Source: Cannabis sativa
Lineage: Eukaryota; Streptophyta; Magnoliopsida; Rosales; Cannabaceae
Length of the DNA: 64,000 nt
Assembly (NCBI RefSeq): GCF_029168945.1
Contig: NC_083607.1
Coordinates: 42,455,257 to 42,519,256, forward strand
Direction of reading: 5' to 3'
The translations under genes and the position numbers were made by a program. The notes below the pieces were generated by a model. The model ran no database searches. It saw only the letters and a program-made list of their open reading frames with translations, and was not told where the DNA came from. Shown here piece by piece: positions 1 to 12,040 of this stretch (position 1 is the first letter of the stretch; every line of letters begins with the position of its first letter).

Positions 1-1391
1 AAAGAGAAAAGGAAGCTAAGTGGCCGGCCTAGGCATTGTGGAAACAAGGCTTGCAACTTTTCCAACTTTCCTTTTCCTACACTTGATAGTTTCCTGTTTT
101 GTGAAAAACTGCCAATTCCATTGTTCAACCACATTAATGACAAATCTAATTATTTAATAATTAAAATTAATTATCAAATAATATATTATCATTTATTTCT
201 ATTAATAATGAAACTAATTAAAGTTTCCTAATTAATAAATATGCCCTTCAAAATCTCTATTTACTGTTTTGCCCTTAATAAGTGCTAAATTCTCAAATAG
301 ACAAGTCCATCTTGAGAATTTTTAATTGATTAATTAAAATCAATTAAATGAGTCTTACAAGTAATATCATCTCAACTAGTGAGGGGACCATAGGTCTATA
401 TATCCGAGCTTCCAATAAGCAGATCTAGAATTTACCACTTAAATTCACTGACTTATTAATTCTTCGTTGAATCCACACATAGAACTCAGGATTGCACTCT
501 CAGTATATAGAATGCTCTATATGTTCCACCATATAGACACATTATTAGTTATCCATTGTTATAATCCTAATGTGATCAATGATCCTCTATATGGATGATC
601 TACATTGTAAAGGGACTTAAATTACCGTAACACCCTACAATGTATTTTATCCTTAAAACACTTAACCCTGTATAAATGATATTTCAACTAAGTGAAATGA
701 GTACTCAATCATTTATCTCGTTTGGTTAAGCTCGAAGGAAATCACCCTTTGCTTACTATTCGCCAGATAGAAGCTATAGATTCCATATTTATGTTAGCGC
801 TCCCACTCAATTGCACTACCGTGTTCCCAAAATGTATGTATTGCCCAGACTAAAGATTTAGGCTTAACTAACAAATCAAAGAACACGAATAACACTCTTG
901 AAATTAAGCCTAACCATATCAGGATTTCGATCATGTGATCTAGGATCAACTTATGATATTGAATTGAATAGATGTTTACGGTAAGTTTCAAAATCTAATT
1001 CAAAGTTCAATATCGGTCCATTCCAATGCATACTCCATGCATCCAACCTGAGCTTTACTTTAACCTATGTTCTGGAAAGAACATAACATTTCTCCAAATG
1101 TAAGTAAACTCTGTTGTAGATTGTCATATCAGTGAAACCCAGTGTTCTGATAAATCTAGGAATACTTTATTCACATAGTCATGTTTATTTTCCACTGTGT
1201 TGACAACACAATAAACATGTTCAAGTATGTGAAAGGGGTTTGGATGAATTTATAAATCAAATAGACAAGCAATTGATTAAGTGAACCAAAACATACACAA
1301 GTGAATGAAAAATTACTTCTGTTACTTTATTGATATTGAATAATCTGGATTACATTGAAACAGAGTTTTATTTAGGGCATAAAACCCAACA
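1..1391 (-). mobile_element. Family A copia LTR, cut by window edge
   Basis: This is most of a long terminal repeat in minus orientation. Its 5' end, TGTTGGGTTTTATGCCC on the minus strand, lies at 1391. It aligns by eye along its length with the LTRs at 38793-40683 and 47129-48970: shared stretches include CTATATGTTCCACCATATAG, TTTAGGGCATAAAACC and the TTATCCTTAAAACACTTA block. The sequence right of 1391 lacks the polypurine tract expected beside a 3' LTR. It is therefore a 5' LTR whose body lies left of the window, or a solo LTR. No coding sequence is present. Confidence 0.88.
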
Positions 1392-2399
1392 AGGACAAAC
1401 CTAGCCGAGCTTGGAGATAGATGATAATGTCCAAATCGTGTAAAAGAACCTTTGTGAGTTTGTGTGTGTTGAAGGTGAGTTTGTGTGTGTTGAAGACATA
1501 ATCAAATTCAAACGTATTAAGCAAAGTCATCCAATGTCTAAATAACCTGGTAACAAACTACAAAGTAACCTACAAAATAACCTGAGTAGCAGAGAGAGAC
1601 GTCGTTGCTTGAGATCAAAGTGGTGCACACCTCCATCCTTGCTTGGGAATCGTCCAGCAGCAAAGGCAAAAAAAAGTGACACTCAAAAGACCAATTGAGA
1701 CAAGTTCGTGGTTCACTGAAAAAAGTCAAAAAATTTCAGGAATGCGAACAGCAACAGTAAAGATGAGAGAGAGGAAAAGCGAGGAGGTACCTCCGGCGAA
1801 CTAGCGAACCGTGAGCGTCGGCCTGTGGCAGAGAGAGTGGAGGCTCCGCCTGGGAGCCACTGCCAGCCAGTCACGGTTCAAAGTCTATCTGCCATTAAGT
1901 CCCTAGCTCTCTTCTTTCTCACCGTAATTTATTTTATTTTTCATTTTTTAAATATTTAAATAAAAAAAATTAAATAATTAGTGTAATAATTTTAAAATAA
2001 AATTATGAGTATAATAAGATTTTAACTATGAAATTATATGTGTATAATTTTAAATTATAAAGAGTTTTGTTATAAAAATTTAAATAATTTAAGTGTAAAA
2101 AAATAAATTGCTAAAAGATCTTTATTTAATAATAAATTACAAAAAAATAATTAATAATTATACTTAATTTAATTTTAAAATATAATTAATCTTAATTAAA
2201 GTTTTATAAAGAAATAAATTAACAGATTAATATTAGGTTACAGGTCATTTTTTATTTATTTTTATTTAATTTTTAAATTAATCACAATTATTTAATAGTG
2301 ATCTAATGACTAAAAAAAATGTAACCATGATGGTTGCAATGAAAATGTAACCATTGAAACCTCTGTCATATTATATATGTATGTATATGTTTATTATTG
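1392..2399. other. Unassigned AT-rich sequence
   Basis: I recognise no gene or element here. The part at 1540-1915 is less AT-rich and contains GA-rich and GC-rich stretches that could be an old gene edge or leader. A 63-codon minus-strand frame at 1538-1729 has no recognisable motif. The rest is low-complexity A/T. The left end of the copia B remnant is somewhere near 2400 but is not marked by an LTR. Confidence 0.4.
1454..1495. repeat. 21-bp exact tandem duplication
   Basis: The 21-bp unit GTGAGTTTGTG + TGTGTTGAAG occurs twice back to back without a mismatch. It looks like a recent slippage event. Confidence 0.85.
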
Positions 2400-2489
2400 T
2401 TTTCATATATATATTATGCTCTTATCATTTATAATATTTACAATATATGTGTGTACATGATATAGTAAAGAAAATATGTATAAATTATA

Positions 2490-2633
2490 CATATATCCTA
2501 AAGAATTATATATCCTCGATAAAATATTGCATATACCTTGATGATTATGCATCATTAGTAAAATCTTGCATATATCCTAATGATTATGTGTCCTCAATAA
2601 AATCTTGTATATATCCTGAAGATTATGCAAACG
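2490..2633 (+). repeat. 39-bp minisatellite, about 3.7 copies
   Basis: Units of 39-40 bp start at about 2490, 2530, 2569 and 2608. Each contains a core like CATATATCCTAATGATTATG followed by AATAAAATCTTG. Because 39 is divisible by three, the plus frame reads as a repeated 13-residue peptide with the pattern CIYPxDYxSSxKS. Confidence 0.75.
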
Positions 2634-5080
2634 TAATATTCATCATATAGTTGACGGATATATTATGAAAGAGATAAATACATATTTATGTATATGTTCT
2701 TGTATCCTTTGAGGACAATGAATACATATAGATTTTGACAAATATTTCCTGAAGTAAATGTTTTATATTTGTAAAAAAAAAATGATTGTATTTATGTGAA
2801 TACAACAAAAGAATCATTAAAAATGATTATTATTGATGCAATTTTATAGTGAGTTTTGATTACCCGAAAAGAATGTTAAGAAAATTTCATTGAAACATCA
2901 AAGTATAAGAATAACAATGAGCATGACTAATGTTATTTAAATACATGAGGCATGTATTTATTGTTCATCATTCAGGGAATGATACGAGTTGAATTCAATT
3001 ACTTTTAAAGATTGTTCGTATTCTATAAATTAGTCATGTTATTATACATTGTTATTACTTACAATATTTATATTAGAAATTATTGCATGTGACATATATT
3101 AAAGATAAAACTTTTCATACATCTTGGAGACTATGCAAAAACTGCATTCATATATTCTTTGAAATATTGTAAAAGAAATTGCTGAATAATTTCTTATATT
3201 TTTATGGATGAACAAGTAATAAATTTTTAAGAAATTTATAATAATGTTCTAGTTGTTCAACGTCATTCCCTGAAGTGAATGCAATATTGTTTACTACTGA
3301 AATATTTCCAGAAGAAAGTGGAAACAACGAAAAGATGAGATACCACACACAATCAAAGTGCATGAAATCTATATATCATGTGTGAAATTGAATAATAGAA
3401 GTTACGGACACACTTATAATCAAGATAAAAGTATATTTTATTATTGAATAGAATGTGAATTGTACAAATTTATTGTACACTTAGAATATTTAAATATCAT
3501 TCCCTGAAGAGAATGAATAGACATGAAATTCTATTTCAAAGAATATAGATTTCACATATATTGGTAATGCCATAAGAAAATTAATATATACATATTTTAT
3601 TATTTCTTGAAATCAATAGTTTCAAACTATTTTTGGTACAAGATATGTATATGTACAGTTACTATTTAATTTAGTTTGCATATTCCTAAAAGTAGATATA
3701 TAATTTACTAATATTTGTCAGTGATCCAATATAATCAAAGTGATAAAGAATCACAAAATGATTATTTGAAAAGTTTTTTGAAGAAGTCTTACATACAATT
3801 GCTACATGGAGTAGTAAAATATCTTTGTATGTACCTAGATGTATAACTTTTATCTAGTTATGAAAGTGATAAGAAATAACTTATTATATATACTAGTTGT
3901 ACATTTAAATATATAATATATCAAGTCATGATAATTAGACTGATGAATAGTCTATTAATAAATTAGATAACTTGTTAAAAAGATACCAGGAAAAATGAAT
4001 GATATATTATGGTTATATCTATTTGACCATTACAATAACATGATGAAGTTTTCATGTATCTTTTAAATTATACACATCATTGAATTGATGATAGTGAGTC
4101 CTGAAGAAATATAAAGTTTGATAAACATAATAGTGACTCCTGAAGAGTGTATATAAAAATGAAACTTGTAATAATTACTTATATGTTGTAGTGATTTTAC
4201 ATTATCTTATGAAAGTTTCATTGAAATACAAATTATAGTGAACCTAAAGTTCATGAATTGAATTATTTTGACATGATCAATCATATGCAATAAATTGTCA
4301 AAAGATTTGACTAAATTTTGTTGAAGAACCAGAAGATCCTTCTCATTGTTAATAGAAGAATGTGCATATATTTGCACATAGAAAATATTTAAATGATGTT
4401 TCTTTAACAATCTTGAGCCATTGTTAGATTTTTATTGCATAGTTTCTTATTGATGTGATAAGATTATATGATCATGCATTTACAAAATTTGTAAATTTAT
4501 GTATTTCTAATTATACACGTATGACTAATTCTTAGAAATGAATTAAGTTCATAAGTATTGAACTTGAACCTGAAGTTTATTGAACTTGAAGTTCAATGTC
4601 ATATAGTATATATGGGTTTAAATAAATATTGATTCATTGTGATATATTGAAATCCCTACAAGTGTATTAATATTATTAGAGATATCACAATTTTTAAAAA
4701 TTCTCTCGATCAGGGGGAGAGAAGCAGTTGAGATCGATGATAATTTTTGAATGATGATCCTTGCACAAAGTATATAAGAACGATATAATTCAAAATAATA
4801 TATACCAACTGCAAATCAATATTATTCAAAGTTGAGATAGAATGAATTGAAAAAGCCTGAAGCGTAAATGGACAATGTAGAAATTATTAGTAAATGTTCA
4901 TTTGATTTGTCCTGAAGTTGTTAAATCTAGAGGTACTCATGGAGATACCTTAATGTTATAAAGTATTGATGATTTAAAAATGATAACCGTGATGAAAACG
5001 GTACTCTAGAAGAAACTCCCAAGAGAAGTTAGACATAACACATTTGATCATAATTGAATCGTTGAAATGATTCTATATAG

Positions 5081-5085
5081 GTACC
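5081..5085. repeat. Left target-site duplication of gypsy element
   Basis: GTACC immediately precedes the element. It is matched by GTACC at 14090-14094. Confidence 0.9.
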
Positions 5086-7130
5086 TGTAACGCTCTAATG
5101 CTAAGGCACGCTACAGTGCTTTTTCAATTATTGTGCAATCTTTGCTAATCAAAGAATTTTCTCGAAAAACGTGTCAAATTAAAACTTTTTCATTAATTAT
5201 TAAACTTTGAAATGTAATAAAATATTTACATATATCGGGATCCCGTTTTTAAACTTTTAAAAGTTAACATTCCAAAATATATAACTGTTACAGGTCGCAC
5301 AGCAACTATCAAAATAAGATCCCTAGATGTCCCGAGACCGAACACTCCAGGTCGCGCTGCTTTGACATGTACAATCTCACCCGATCTCAGGTTCATTCCT
5401 GTTCAGCCTTCGCCTTTTCTTTACCTACACATGGAAGCAGAACTGTGAGTCGACAGACTCAGTAAGAAATGCATATAACATATCATATAATTTCCGACCT
5501 GTAAATAGGCGCCCATACACTTATTTACAGAGCTTAACAGATGAGTATGAACATTCTAACTAGGATACGACCATGTACCATGTACCACATGCACTCAGTA
5601 TACCATCGTACTAGTGTAGGTAGGGTATGGACCGCACCTTAAGTATTGTTAAGTGTTGTACCACAGACACCTTGTACCTTCCCGTACAAGTGCTGGTAAC
5701 ACCATGATGTATTTCCAAACATCATACACCTTACCAATGCACTCTGTACCGCAATCGTACAATTGTTGGTAGTGTATGAATCACAACAAATAAGCATGTA
5801 TATACATTAACACATACATACATTAGAATATATCACACATTATACACAGTTCTTACCTGTTTTCTGAATTCAAGTGTGCTGGCCGACGTGAACGGAAATC
5901 TCGTGCTAGATGGATGCCCTAATCACATTTTGAAACTGGGTAAATCACATGATTAAAACCCTAATCCCGGGAAACCCAAAACCAAAACCCTAGGTTCTGC
6001 TATGCTCTTAATGGGTTATTCTAACTCTGGAAATGGAGAAACACCCAACCGAGGCATCGAAATGGCAAAAATTGAGAAAATGAAAGGCCTGGGGAACCCT
6101 GCCAAAACCGGCTAGCCGGTTTTTGTGGCACTACAAATCGGCTAGCCGGTTTGCACCAGGTTTCCCAAAACCGTTCATTTCTTGCTCAATTCTCCTCCAA
6201 ATGCAATGAAACCTTCCAGAGCTCCTATTCAATGTATAAACAATAAAACCTAGCCAGTATTTCACAGAACAAACCATTCAAAATCAAATCACCATTAAAG
6301 CTCAAAGCTTGAGTTTCAAAACTCAAGGTTGCTTAGAACTAACACCATACACCAAAATCAACATTCAGAACCTTTAATCAATCAATATTGAGCATAAAAA
6401 CTGAACCCTAACCATTTCTAAATCTAACAGCCCCTAAAACCCAATTTCTCATATTCAACCTAAACTTAAATTCAAGAACTAGGCTAGGAGTTGCTAGAGC
6501 TTACCTTGAGTTTAATTTCTAGTTGAATCCCTTGCTGAAACACAGAAAATCAGCAGCAAATCTCCCTTCCCTGCTTTAGCCGAAAGAGCAAAAGAGAGGA
6601 AGGATGATGTTGATTTTTCTACTTTTTTTTTTCTAAATGGAGTAAAGATTAAGGAAAATCCATTTTCCCTTGCTGAAATTAGCTTGGCTAGGTGTCAACT
6701 AACCAAGAAGCCACCTATCCATGACTTAATAAAAAGTCCAAATTGCTCTTTGACTCAAACTTAGGGTATTAACCAAAACTAGAGGTAAAATGGTCAAATT
6801 CCATAACCCCGCTCAATCTCGATAATTTATTTTCTCAAAAATATTTTCCACTAAGAAATAAGGTTCTAAACTTACCCATGTGATCAATCTAGCCATCCAT
6901 CGCATTTTCCGTTGTCGCCGAGCAAAAATTACAAAAATAATATATTTCACATATAAGCTAAATAATACCCCTAGAGTCTAATAAAATCTCCAGAATTGAG
7001 AAATTATAACTCTAATATTTATTTCTAAATATTGGGGTCCACAATTAAATTAATTCACAAATAATAATAAAATAATAAAACTTAGTGCTAATTGCCTTTT
7101 CTAATCCAAATTACTAAAGCGGTCATTACA
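5086..7130 (-). repeat. Gypsy 3' LTR
   Basis: On the minus strand it begins TGTAATGACCGC and ends AGCGTTACA. It pairs with 12041-14089. It contains two copies of a GGCTAGCC-centred palindrome at 6104-6123 and 6135-6152. Confidence 0.93.
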
Positions 7131-7146
7131 ATTATCCCCCCGTTAA
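7131..7146 (-). other. Gypsy polypurine tract
   Basis: On the minus strand ACGGGGGGATAAT lies directly upstream of the 3' LTR. This is the expected site and composition for plus-strand priming. Confidence 0.75.
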
Positions 7147-7467
7147 TAGGATTTCGTCCTCAAAATCTAACCTGAATAGCTCTGGATGTTGAGTCCTCAT
7201 ATCCGACTCCAATTCCCAGGTGGCTTCTTCCACCTTACTGTTCCTCCAGAGCACCTTAACCAGTGCAATAGTCTTATTCCGAAGAACTTTTTCCTTTCTA
7301 TCCAAAATCTGTACAGGTTGCTCTTCATAGGATAAGTCTGGTTGCAGTTCAAGGGCTTCATAACTCAAGATATGAGTCGGGTCTGACACGTATTTCCTTA
7401 ACATAGAAATGTGAAATACGTCATGAACAGTCAATAACGCTGGTGGTAAGGCTAGCCGATATGCTAC
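7132..7467 (-). pseudogene. Gypsy polyprotein C-terminus with chromodomain
   Basis: This is the tail of the integrase polyprotein, cut off from the integrase core by an in-frame TAG at 7468-7470. The readable part (from 7434) begins with a segment typical of chromovirus integrase C-termini (VFHISMLRKY). It continues to a chromodomain-like block, ILDRKEKVLRNK, then LVKVLWRN and EEATWELESDM. In this family the chromodomain is thought to steer integration to heterochromatin. The frame ends next to the polypurine tract, which is normal for the group. Confidence 0.8.
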
Positions 7468-8700
7468 CTACCCGACCTTCTCGAGTATCTGAAATGGCCC
7501 AATGAACCTAGGGCTTAACTTACCCTTCTTCCCGAAGCGCCTAACACTCTTCATTGGTGAAACCCGCAGGAAAACATGTTCCCCTGCCTGAAATGTAACA
7601 TCCCTGCGCTTTGGATAAGCATAACTTTTCTGCCTGCTTTGAGCAGCAAGGATTCGAGCCTTGATCTTATCGATCGCCTCATTGGTCCTCTGCACTAACT
7701 CTGGACCCAAGTACTTCCTTTCTCCTGTTTCGTCCCAATGAATAGGAGAACAACATTTTCTACCATATAACATCTCATAGGGAGCCATCCCTATTGTACT
7801 CTGGTAGCTATTGTTGTAGGAGAATTCAATTAAAGGCAAGTACTTACTCCATGAACCTTCAAAGTCCATGACACAGGCTCGCAGTAAGTCTTCAAGTATC
7901 TGGATTGTTCTTTCTGGCTGACCATCAGTCTGAGGGTGAAAGGCTATGCTAAACTTTAACTTAGTACCCATAGCCTTCTGAAGACTCACCCAAAACTTTG
8001 ATGTAAACTTTGGATCCCTATCTGACACAATAGATTTAGGGGCTCCATGGAGACGAACTATCTCCTTCACATACAATTCAGCGTACTGATCCACTGAATA
8101 TGTAACTTTCAATGGTAGATAGTGAGCTGATTTTGTGAATCTGTCCACTATGACCCATACTGAATCATACATTCCCGTGGTTCTAGGCAATCCAGTTACG
8201 AAATCCATTGCAATGTCCTCCCACTTCCATTCAGGAAGGATCAAAAGTTGCAGTAACCCTGCCGGCCTCTGATGTTCAGCTTTAATCTGCTGGCAGGTTA
8301 AACACTTGGACATGTAGTCCACCACATCTCTTTTCATCCCATACCACCAGAAGTAGGGTTTCAAATCCTGATACATTTTGGTGGTTCTCGGATGCAATGA
8401 ATAAGGTGTGGTATGAGCTTCATCAAGTATCTCTCTCTTAAGCTCATCAACATTAGGAACACAAACTCGAGCTTTGTATAACAACATTCCACTGTTTGAG
8501 ACTGAAAAGCCTCTAGGCCGACCAGCCATTACTTCGTCTCGAACCTTAACTAGCTCGGGATCTTCCAATTGTGCCTTCCTGATTCTCTCCAACAGACCAG
8601 ACTGGAGTGTCAAATTGTGCAATTTCCCAACCACGAACTCAATCCCTGCACTAACCATTTCAGAGGCTAGTTGAGGGGCTATCATAACCGTGGTACAAAC
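7468..8700 (-). pseudogene. Gypsy integrase
   Basis: This is the integrase that would insert the cDNA copy. The readable frame (8685-7468, 405 codons) contains an HHCC zinc-binding region (H...H then CLTCQQIK). The catalytic core follows, with D in DFVTGLP, D in SDRDPKFTS and the E in the GQPERTIQ segment, so the DDE triad looks present. The C-terminal part reaches FIGPFQILEKVG before a TAG. Another TAG (plus strand CTA near 8700) separates it from the RNase H region. The rest of the domain is well preserved despite the stops. Confidence 0.88.
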
Positions 8701-9460
8701 CTATCCGGGACCTTTTATGCTTAAAGCATCAGCCACAACATTGGTTTTCCCGGGGTGATACAGAATTTCACAATCGTAGTCCTTAACCAATTCCAATCTT
8801 TCTCTGCCTCATATTCAAATCTTTCTGGGTGAAAAAGTATTTGAGACTCTTATGATCAGTATAAATCTCGCACTTCTCACCGTTAAGATAATGTCGCCAT
8901 ATCTTTAAAGCAAAAACCACAGCAGCGAGCTCTAAATCATGAGTTGGATAACGCTGCTCATAATCTTTCAGTTGACGAGAGGCATAGGCTATGACTCTGT
9001 CAGCTTGCATCAGAACACATCCCAGACCCTATCTGGATGCATCACAGTACACTACGAATTTCTCTTGATCTGATGGCAAAGCTAATACTGGAGCTGTTAT
9101 CAAACGTTGCTTCAACTCCTGAAAACTTGCTTCACACTTATCTGACCACACAAATCTCTGATTTTTCTTGGTCAATTCGGTTAGGGGCATAGAAATTTTG
9201 GAAAATCCTTCGACGAAACGTCGATAATACCCTGCTAAACCGAGAAAACTTCGAACCTCCGTCACAGACTTTGGCCTCGGCCAATTCTTCACTGATTCTA
9301 CTTTGTTTGGATCAACCATAATCCCACTCTTCCCAACAATATGACCCAGAAAGGACACCTCAGACAACCAGAATTTGCACTTTTTGAACTTTGCATACAA
9401 CTTGTGATCCCTAAGTCGCTGCAATACCATTCGAAGATGATGTTCGTGCTCCTCTTCTGA
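8701..9460 (-). pseudogene. Gypsy RT thumb and RNase H
   Basis: This continues the RT after a TAG at 9461-9463. 9430-9029 encodes the RT thumb/connection ([27 protein letters not shown]) ending at VYCDASR, then another TAG at 9029-9031. 9010-8783 encodes the RNase H core ([13 protein letters not shown], the [12 protein letters not shown] segment, [12 protein letters not shown]). All these pieces share one frame. A single-base frameshift follows near 8790, after MRQRK, where the family normally continues into the RNase H C-terminus. The correct frame resumes with DYDCEILYHPG. Confidence 0.85.
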
Positions 9461-11767
9461 CTAAGAGTATACAAGAATGTCATTGATAAACACTATGATG
9501 CAGTTATCGAGGAAATCCTTGAATACCCTATTCATAAGATCCATAAAGGCCGCAGTAGCATTAGTCAATCCGAATGACATTACAAGAAACTCATAGTGCC
9601 CGTATCTAGTTCTAAAGGCAGACTTCGGTATGTCCTCCTCTCGAATTCTGAGTTGATGATAACCAGATCGTAAATCAATCTTCAAAAACACTGTCTTTCC
9701 CTGAAGTTGATCGAACAGATCGTCGATTCTGGGCAACGGGTACTTGTTCTTAATTGTCAACTTGTTTAGTTCCCGATAATCAATACACATCCTGAGGGAA
9801 CCATCTTTCTTTTTCACAAAGAGAATCGGAGCTCCCCAGAGTGATACACTGAGTCGAATAAACCCAATGTCAAGCATCCCCTGAAGTTGCAACTTAAGCT
9901 CCTTGAGTTTTGCTGGAGCCATCCTATATGGAGCTTTAGAAACAGGTTCGACTCCAGGTGTCAGATTAATTACAAAATCAATCTCTCGCTGTGGCGGAAA
10001 TCCCAGCAACTCCTCGGGAAACACGTCGAGAAAATATTTCACCACCCTGACTACCTCAGGCCCAAATGTTTCAGGTCTGCTGGAGTCAATTACCACTGCT
10101 AGAAATCCTACACAACCACTGCATAGTAAATCCCTAGCCCTTAGTACAGAAATAACCGGGATCCGAGACCCCTGAACTGATCCAACATAAACAAATGGAT
10201 CTTCACCTTCTGGCTGGAAAATCACCATTTTCCGCTTACAATCTATACTAGTCAAATACTTGGACAGAAAATCCATTCCCAGTATAATATCAAACTCAGT
10301 TAATTCCAGTTCTATAAGGTCAGCGCTCAACTCCCTATCTTCGATCCTAACCGGCATAGACCTAATGCGCCTATTAGAGATAACCAATTCCCCGCTAGGC
10401 ATTAGGGTTCCAAACCCTCTTTCTAAAATATCATAAGGCCTACCCAAAAGATGAATTAATCTTGTAGCTACATATGAGCGTGTAGCTCCTGAATCAAATA
10501 ATACTGTAAACAATAAGTTGTTGACGGGAAGCTGACCTGTCACAACCGAAGGACTGGCTACAGCATCGGCTTGGGTGATAGCAAACACTCGAGCAGGAAC
10601 CGGTTTCACCTCAGCTTTCGGCTCCTCTTTCTTTGCCTGGGGGAAATCTTTCTTGAAATGCCCCACCATGCCACACAGGAAGCATGTCTTCCAGTTACAC
10701 TCTCCCGGATGATATTTCTTGCACCGTGGACACTCAGGGTAAGAATGACCCTGGCGTCCGCCTCTGCCTTGGTTCCCACGGAACCGCTTACTTTGCCCTA
10801 AGCCACCAGAAGCTGGGATAACTTTCCTTTTCTGTTCAGTGGTGGAGTCACCACCATCCCTACCATAGACAGGAGTAGGAACAGTGGGGGTTCCACCAAC
10901 ACTCGGAGTCACCCGAGGCTCCAGAAGAAATTTCACTGCACCCTCGGCTCTCAAAGCCTTTTCAACCATCTCTGCATATGTGGTTGCCTCAGTAGTAGTA
11001 ATAACCAAATCATGTCTAATCTTCACACTCAAACTCGCCAAATATTTCTCTTTCTTACTAAAATCAGTTGGCACAATTCCCTCTGCGAGCTTGGCCAGAC
11101 GGTCAAACTTTGTCGTATACACAGTAACCGACATTCCCTCAGTTTGAACCAATTCAGTGAACTCTTTCCGCTTTGCACTGCGGACTGCTTCGTTGTAATA
11201 CTTGGAGTTAAACAACTCCTTGAATTCTTCCCAGGTCATCACTGTGACGTCCCGAGTGAGGGTTATCAACTCCCACCACACGAGAGCGTCTTCCTGAAAC
11301 TGGAAAGTGGCGCATGTCACCCGATCATTACCAATCACTCCCATAAAGTTGAGGATACGCTCGATCACTGTGAGCCACTGCTCAGCCTTCATTACATCAG
11401 GACCACCCAGAAACACTGGAGGTGCCTGCTTTTGGAACCTTTCGTACAACGACTCCATACGGTTGTCAACAACAGGTTGTTTTGCTGGTATCGCTGGAAC
11501 TGCCACGACCTAAGCAACTTGAGGAGGCACGGCAGGAGGACCCTACTACCTCAATCTTTGAATCTCTTCATCTTGTTGGCGGATCCGATCTTGCATCTCT
11601 GCAAATCTTTGCTCCCAATCTGGAGGAGCTTGTGGTGGATTTACAGGGCGACCACCCTGAGCTCTGCCACAGCCACGGCCGCGACCACGAGGATTTTAGG
11701 GATTCCTCTGACCGCCTCCGGTCTCAACCATATCACCCTGACTTCTTGTATTTTGCGGGGCGTCCAT
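9461..11767 (-). pseudogene. Gypsy gag, protease and N-terminal reverse transcriptase
   Basis: The likely original start is ATG at 11767. A stretch to about 11510 is broken by four stops (TAA, TAG TAG, TAG), so the long open run begins at a GTG at 11506 just after a stop. In order it shows a Retrotrans_gag domain ([21 protein letters not shown]), a zinc knuckle, an aspartic protease with [11 protein letters not shown], and RT palm motifs ([32 protein letters not shown]). Two key sites are changed. The last zinc ligand is Phe rather than Cys ([14 protein letters not shown]), and the RT active site reads FINDILVYS where the family has two adjacent Asp. Both would inactivate the protein. Confidence 0.9.
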
Positions 11768-12020
11768 TTAATAGGACTTAGCTTGCGAATCCATAAGCCA
11801 AGCAGGTTAGACAGCGATCAAAACTTGACAACGCTCTTAAGAACTTAAAGGCAACACATTTTTTTTTTAAATAATTAATTAATATCTAATATGCTTCCTA
11901 ACATGCTTTCACATTCACATTTATTTAAAATATTAAACAAGTACGGGCTTACTAAACCGTGAACCAAGCTTTCTCTGATGAAGATTGTACATGTCTTAGC
12001 AAGCTTCGGTAGACAAACCT

Positions 12021-12036
12021 GGCGGCTCTCATACCA
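12021..12036 (-). other. Gypsy primer-binding site
   Basis: On the minus strand TGGTATGAGAGCCGCC starts four bases downstream of the 5' LTR. It matches the complement of the initiator-Met tRNA 3' end (TGGTATCAGAGCC) with one mismatch in the first 13 bases. Confidence 0.8.
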
Positions 12037-12040
12037 AAAT

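Larger units (their letters stand above)
2400..5085 (+). pseudogene. Copia B remnant, 5' part (gag to integrase, eroded)
   Basis: This is a heavily decayed plus-strand copia element. No long frame survives. Near 4690-5080 short translated stretches resemble the integrase C-terminal region of copia polyproteins, including an eroded block like the QLPDAF segment. The reading resumes after the gypsy insertion with RT and RNase H remnants (14095-15935), so both halves are one element. I could not find the 5' LTR. A 39-bp minisatellite lies at the left end, and a short CCTGAAG motif recurs through the segment. Left boundary is uncertain by several hundred bases. Confidence 0.55.

Noticed and set aside
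2490..2633. CRISPR-like array
   Set aside because: Contiguous 39-bp units without unique spacers in plant DNA. It is a minisatellite.
9887..11848. Plus-strand frames up to 278 codons opposite the gypsy gag/RT region
   Set aside because: They are antisense shadows of the gag-protease-RT reading frame. They show no domain and the minus strand carries all the motifs.
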